DNA of 64,000 nucleotides from Bufo bufo (lineage: Eukaryota > Chordata > Amphibia > Anura > Bufonidae), in NCBI RefSeq assembly GCF_905171765.1, contig NC_053390.1, positions 214,898,927 to 214,962,926 on the forward strand, read 5' to 3'. Below, in pieces: positions 32,165-64,000 of this stretch. The notes below the pieces were generated by a model that saw only the letters and a list, made by a program, of their open reading frames with translations, was not told where the DNA came from and made no database searches. The translations under genes and the position numbers were made by a program. Each line of letters starts with the position of its first letter. Position 1 is the first letter of the stretch.

Positions 32165-33005
32165 ATATTAAACTCTTACTACTACATTATAAAAGATGAA
32201 AATAACCCCTACAGAGTTTATTATTCTTGAGTAAAATATATGCCCACCAAAAAAATTGTGACTAAATGTACTATAGTGGATACATAGGCATAACAAAGGG
32301 CAAGTTATATATGGATAATACCATATAAACACATGAATGTGGGCCAGTGTTGGTATGGTTACTCACGGTTCCCGTGGTTTGGTAATGACGCCAGTTGATG
32401 CGGTTACTCACGATTTTCATGATGTGGTAGTAGTGCGACTTGCTGAGATTACTCACTGTTCCTGTAATTTAAAACCCAGCGCCCACCATGGGTATGATGT
32501 CACCCAAAAAAGTGTTGTCGGGAGATGACCTGGTCCCTGGGTGTCCCGTTAAGCTATACCTGCCTAAAAGCGGAGCACCCGCCCCGAAAGAAGCGACCCC
32601 ACTTCTCTGTGGATAAACCCTCAAAAATGCTCTAGGATGCCCTGAATAAAGTTGTCAAGCTGAGTCCCGACACGTTTCCCCATTAGTGATTGCGATGGTT
32701 CATAGGGGAACAAAGACACTATCCGATAAAGTCACAGATGCTGGCTACCAAAGATCATATAGGCAACTATATAATCGTGAGTAATCAACTGGCTTTATTA
32801 TCAAACCATGGTAACCGTGAGTAACCATATCAACTGGCCCACATTCATGTGTGTTTATATGGTATTAACTGTATATAAATTTGCCCATGTATCCACTATA
32901 GTACATTTAGTCACAATTTTTTTGGTGGGCATATATATATTTTACTCAAAAATACTCTGTGGGGGTTATTTTCATCTTTTGCAATGTGGGAGTAATTTGA
33001 TTGCA
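32165..33005. mobile_element. Fold-back element R
   Basis: Inverted arms 32165-32400 and 32765-33005 (e.g. aagatgaaaataaccccta / gggggttattttcatctttt, and gtactatagtggatacat / atgtatccactatagtac) enclose a spacer of about 360 bp. A decayed GGGGAAACGUGUC, the 3' half of a hammerhead-like core, is on the minus strand at about 32675-32663. No coding sequence. Confidence 0.6.
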
Positions 33006-33370
33006 TATAATGTTTCTAGCCACTACCATTCAGGAGATAGCAGCATCTAAAGCAGCCCCCCAGTTAGTTACTTTTCCCACTGCTGGACTATGATGTTCCA
33101 GTAGAGCTTTAATAGCAATGTATATTTAATTACGTCTTCTCTTCAGTATTGGATTACAGTAGTTAAGAGCAACTAAACACAGAAATTTTGTTTGTAACAA
33201 AAGTATGACAACGCATGTTTCAGTATCTGCATTATTTTAGGCAAGGATAACAAACCCTGAAACGATCAGGTACCAAAAGACAGTAAACAGAGAACCATCA
33301 GCGGGGGATTCAACAGGAGAGTAATGTATATATTTTTTTATATTCCGCTGTCATTTTTCCTTATATTGGG
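33006..33370. other. No gene seen
   Basis: AT-rich intergenic sequence with no supported feature. Confidence 0.4.
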
Positions 33371-33375
33371 CTACC

Positions 33376-34261
33376 TGTGGCGAAACAAACCTCGCCACTG
33401 GGTTTTGGAGAGGCCTGGCTACCAGCCTCTTGCCTCAGGATTATGGCCCATACTAACTTTAAAGGAGAAGACAGACCGGCCGCACAGCTTAAATCTGTCT
33501 TTGGAATTGTATTTTATGTTATGGGAGGGTACCCAGATAGCTAATTTTATGGTATTCGTGTATTCTGAGTGCCATTCACCTAATGATATGCACTCAGACT
33601 TGAGCTATCTGGGGCTATGTTAAATGTCTGTTTGCTGTGGGGGTGTGACATTGTGTGTTTGGGTGGTGATTTCTGTCCTGTTGTCTCCACATGTGTATTG
33701 GCGATTTCCCTTTGTCCTGAGAGATAATTGAATTTCTCCTCGGGTGTCTCCAGGGCAGAGAGGAGGAAACCATGATGCATTGTGGGGATGTGTTGTGTCT
33801 GTGTATCCTGAGTGCTACGTATCTGTCCTGTGTCACCGTCTTCCTTCTGGTCCCCTAGGGGCGTGTCCACCAGATGGGGACCTGCATAAATACGGGCGGG
33901 TAGCTCTCAATAAAGTGTGCCTGTTTTATCCTTCAACATGTTGAGGCTGGTGTTTGGGTAACTGATCAACACTGGGGGATTGCTATACGCTGAAGATTTG
34001 CTATACTCCCCTGGCTTTACTACTAGCTCTTGTAAGAGCTTGTTCCTGGTTCCTGTCTCTGCATTTATTAGCGGTTCACCCACTGGAGCCTTGTCGTAGG
34101 TCCAGGGTGGGTAGGAGACGGCGAGACCTCCGCCAAAGCTTCGGCGGTTCGTGGGGTCTGCAGTGCGTACGGTGTCAAGTGGAGTGCTTGGAGTCCTCGG
34201 AAAGCACTAGGAGCATCTATCAACGGAGGTACCCGGTCGGGGTGCAAGGAGTTCCGTTACA
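33376..34261 (+). repeat. Solo LTR, 886 bp, with CTACC target duplication
   Basis: Begins TGTGGCGAAACAAACC and ends GTTCCGTTACA, flanked by CTACC at 33371-33375 and 34262-34266. It contains a TATA-like CATAAATAC near 33885 and an AATAAA at 33909-33914, giving plus-strand orientation. The 5-bp duplication and layout indicate an endogenous retrovirus reduced to one LTR. The short reading frames inside it are not genes. Confidence 0.8.
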
Positions 34262-34266
34262 CTACC

Positions 34267-36403
34267 TATTTGAGATCTTAAGTTTTCTTATTGCAGGTTA
34301 AAATTCTAGAAATGTTGGCATCGATGACTACTTTACCCATAGTTTAACGTTTCAGCTTTTAATCTGAGGAAGCGCTATTGGTTTTTCAAGATCCCTGCTT
34401 ACAGTCACTGGAGAGATTTAGTGATTATCACACAGGTAAATGACTCATAAGAACACCTGCCATATTAAAATTAGCCAATGGCATAATAAATTATCTATTT
34501 TTTCTTTCCTGTCCCTCAATGGACTTTTACGCTAAATGTTTGTTCCTTCTGTAAGCTCTTTTCATTTGCCCTTCAGACTGGCCCATTTATTCCCAGATGT
34601 ATTACTTTACCCTGCCAGTGTTTTATGGGAAAGTTCATAAGGCTTCCAAAAAGATGCCACATAGATAACCTTGCTGCCATGTGGTATATTGATCATGCAA
34701 ATACAATTAGGAGGCACTGGCTGGCGTGCCTGGTCCAAGTACACAAACTACTGTGCGCAATTTTACTATGATCAAGCCAATATAATATCCTGCGCATGAG
34801 ACACAAAAATGATGTAATATAAATGAATATTATAAATATTATAAACTAATCTTCGTGTAGCCCAGTCAAGCATACAAAAAATCCACAAGAGAAAACATGA
34901 CATTTTAGAAACCCCATTTATTAAACCTCTGTATGCTGTGATGGGTTCAGAGTAATTTTATGAGATATCATCTTAGAAAAAGGTAGAGATGGCTTTAAAA
35001 ACTCAAACAAACATTCTCGGTATAAAAATAATAGGACAGTTAATTGCTGATTCATTTTGCCAGATTTCAACTAAACAATAAGTGTTTTAGATTGTTTAAA
35101 AGCATTCACTACATTAAAACAGATCTCTTGCCTCTCAAATACATTGTAAAATAAATGTACAAAAGAAAAATAAAATCCACCCTACCTTCCAATTTGAACA
35201 CAAAAATGCTAAAATTAAATATTTCATTTATATAAACAGTATTGCTTCCAGTCAGACATTCCCACCCTATAGCCCATCATTTGCCACTGTAATTAAATGG
35301 GATTTTTTTTTTTTTTTCCGAAACTACTTAATGGAAAACTAATTTAAAAAAAGGCTGAAGGGTCTCATTTATACAGGGCATGGTGTCAATAGTAATAAGT
35401 CAGAGCAACTAGACTTGATGAATTTTCTTTTGAAGACGTTTTGCTAGACATCAGTCTAGCTTTTTCAATTAGAATGACTTGTCCAAAGTATCTCTGGCAT
35501 TAAATACTGACTGACTATTATAATGAACACAAAGTCAAGGACTGCATGGAGGCAAGATGTTGACTGCTTTTGCATGACTGACGCTATTAGGCGTGATTAA
35601 ACTGCCTTGATAGAGGTGTCAGAACTACATTGCAACTGGCAATAGACAATAGGACTGGTTCAAAAAGGTGTGAAAGGAGCCATTTATGTTACATTTGAGA
35701 AACCAAGCTTGAATAAATGTTTAAGGGTGTGATATCTAGTCTTCCACCTCTCCCAAGGCAGTTTTATCACACCTAACAGATTCAGTTATTCAAATGCAGT
35801 CAACATCTTCCCTCCATGAGATACTTGACCTCATGTTCATTATGATAAACATATTCGGCTGACTGAAGCATGAGTCACCATCAGTCGGATAATTAATGAA
35901 ACGTCTTCAAAAGAAAACACAATTCCATTTGTTCTAAATTATTACTATTGTCATTTAAAAGTGGACCTTTAAAAAAAGCTAATTGCTCTAGCCTTAAAAA
36001 AAGAAACCGAACACATTAACAAAACCCAGTAAAATGTAAAAATCAGAACAAAGAAAAATATATTGCCGACATAGGCAATTTGAGTTCAGAATCATAAGCC
36101 TACATAATCCCTTACAAACAATGAAATAGGACTTAAACTTTCTTTTAGGGAGGCATGTTTCATATCTTTTTAACTTCTATACAAAATTCAATACCTCAAA
36201 AGACCCAGCTAACTGGCAGTGGGTTTCTTAATACTCATCAGTAATGGAGCTGATAAAAATGCACATATAACTTCTGCTTATATAAACTGCTGTACATCTA
36301 TATGAATGCTCTCTTCCAATAAACTGGATGATCAAAAAGGGACATACAAATATTTCGAAGGAAAAAATAAAATAAAAATCAAAGTCCTCACATAAGAATT
36401 TTG
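34267..36403 (-). other. ZCCHC8 3' flank and likely 3' UTR
   Basis: Downstream of the ZCCHC8 stop on the minus strand. AATAAA signals on that strand occur at 34922-34917 and 34591-34586; either could end the transcript, giving a 3' UTR of about 1.5-1.8 kb. A fold-back repeat (35410-35930) would lie inside it. Without transcript data the end is uncertain. Confidence 0.4.
35410..35930 (-). mobile_element. Fold-back repeat with decayed hammerhead-like core
   Basis: TTTTCTTTTGAAGACGTTT at 35423-35441 recurs inverted at 35898-35918 (aaacgtcttcaaaagaaaa). On the minus strand 35469-35435 reads UUGAAAAA, GCUAGAC loop GUCUAGC, AAAAC, GUC, the layout of a hammerhead core with two substitutions. It lies in the probable ZCCHC8 3' UTR. 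Confidence 0.5.
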
Positions 36404-63189
<26,786 letters not shown>

Positions 63190-64000
63190 CTGAAAGAAAA
63201 AAAAAGAAAAAAAAGTCAGACTTAATAAGTATAATTTGGAATACATCTGAGAGGTGAAAAAACCCAGGAGCGCATGCTTCTCGGGAAGGAACACCTGCCC
63301 CTCGCCGAGATCGGGGGAAGGCGTTCCTTGGCAGTAACAGGCAAGCGAGTGCATAAGGTATCTAGGCCTATAACTGGTATATATTTCAATGCACGCCTGC
63401 AGATAGCAGCACTGCATTGGAATAAACCGATTTTTTGTTTCAGTAATGGATAAAATCCCATTACTGAGTAATTACTGAGACTATTAAAATTTTAAATATT
63501 TATACCCATACAGCAAACAGCATAACGGAGAAAAAAAACTAAATTAACCATTCACCATTTTTTTCATTACTTTACAACCCCAAAATGGTATCAGTAAAAA
63601 CTACAAATTGTCCCACAAAAAGGAAAAACTAAACAAATGTGGTCATGCTGTAATCGTACTGACCCTGAGGGTGAAAAGCACAGGTCAGTTTTACCGCGTA
63701 GGGAACACTGTAAAAATGAAACCCATAAACATGTGTTGTATTTCCAATTCCACCTCATTTGGATAAATGGTGCCATTAGAAAATAAAACTTGACACATAA
63801 AAAAAAAAAAAAAGTAATTTTTTATTTTTTATGGGCCAACTGCCAAAGTTAGAATTAAATAATTAAACTGACTTTCCCGAGTCCCCTCCAACCCAGCTCC
63901 AATGCTTGGTTCCCTGTGCCGGCTGCAGCAGTGATATATTATGCTGGCTGCAGTGGTGACTGGTCTCGATAGTCTCACGTTGTACACTGCTGAGACCAGT
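63190..64000. other. ZCCHC8 intron to window edge
   Basis: Pyrimidine-rich acceptor region (minus strand) next to the exon, then AT-rich sequence with an A14 tract near 63800. No upstream exon is recognisable before the window ends. Confidence 0.4.

Noticed and set aside
33324..34301. Short plus-strand frames
   Set aside because: They fall within a solo LTR with CTACC duplications and have no recognisable domains.

Overview
The window looks like one locus of an anuran amphibian. A single host gene is present: the 3' ten coding exons of ZCCHC8, the scaffold of the nuclear exosome targeting (NEXT) complex, on the minus strand (63189 down to 36404, 579 codons). Exon phases join without error; the earlier exons lie beyond the right edge. 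Anurans are suggested by the vertebrate-like protein, the abundance of DIRS tyrosine-recombinase retrotransposons, the many short-inverted-repeat DNA elements and the very large repeat-filled introns. I see no tRNA, rRNA or CRISPR array.

Left third (1-20500): a decayed Ty3/gypsy chromovirus lies on the minus strand (RT at 16.6 kb down to a chromodomain and LTR at 3.6-2.9 kb). A complete endogenous retrovirus (3839-14609) has landed inside its integrase. The provirus has matching 849-bp LTRs, a CACGT target duplication, open gag, pol and env, an in-frame UAG between gag and pol, and a CCHC zinc knuckle at the end of Env. A solo LTR (14775-15320) sits in the same chromovirus. A broken multi-frame relic of a recurrent transposon-linked protein follows at 17.8-19.1 kb.

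Middle (20600-34300): a stack of palindromic elements. A 1.1-kb palindromic retroposon (Q, 21815-22896) and a larger one (P, 23247-31748) each have 14-16-bp target duplications and a tail of about 100 nt outside the palindrome. Both carry a type I hammerhead-ribozyme-like sequence, well formed in P and decayed in Q. P is inserted in an older fold-back element, and a full-length DIRS element (DIRS-A, about 25506-30681) is inserted in one arm of P. Because the other arm of P is intact, the empty DIRS target can be read directly. A further fold-back (32165-33005) and a solo LTR (33376-34261) complete the block.

Right half (34300-64000): ZCCHC8 with introns full of non-autonomous DNA transposons, many nested and with clean TTA/TAA, TTAA or TA duplications. 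The 12.9-kb intron between 50188 and 63115 holds an old DIRS copy (DIRS-B). It is split by a 0.9-kb palindromic element that itself contains another, and by a second DIRS family (DIRS-C, about 55005-60490). All three DIRS copies are on the minus strand; DIRS-B and DIRS-C lie in the sense direction within ZCCHC8.
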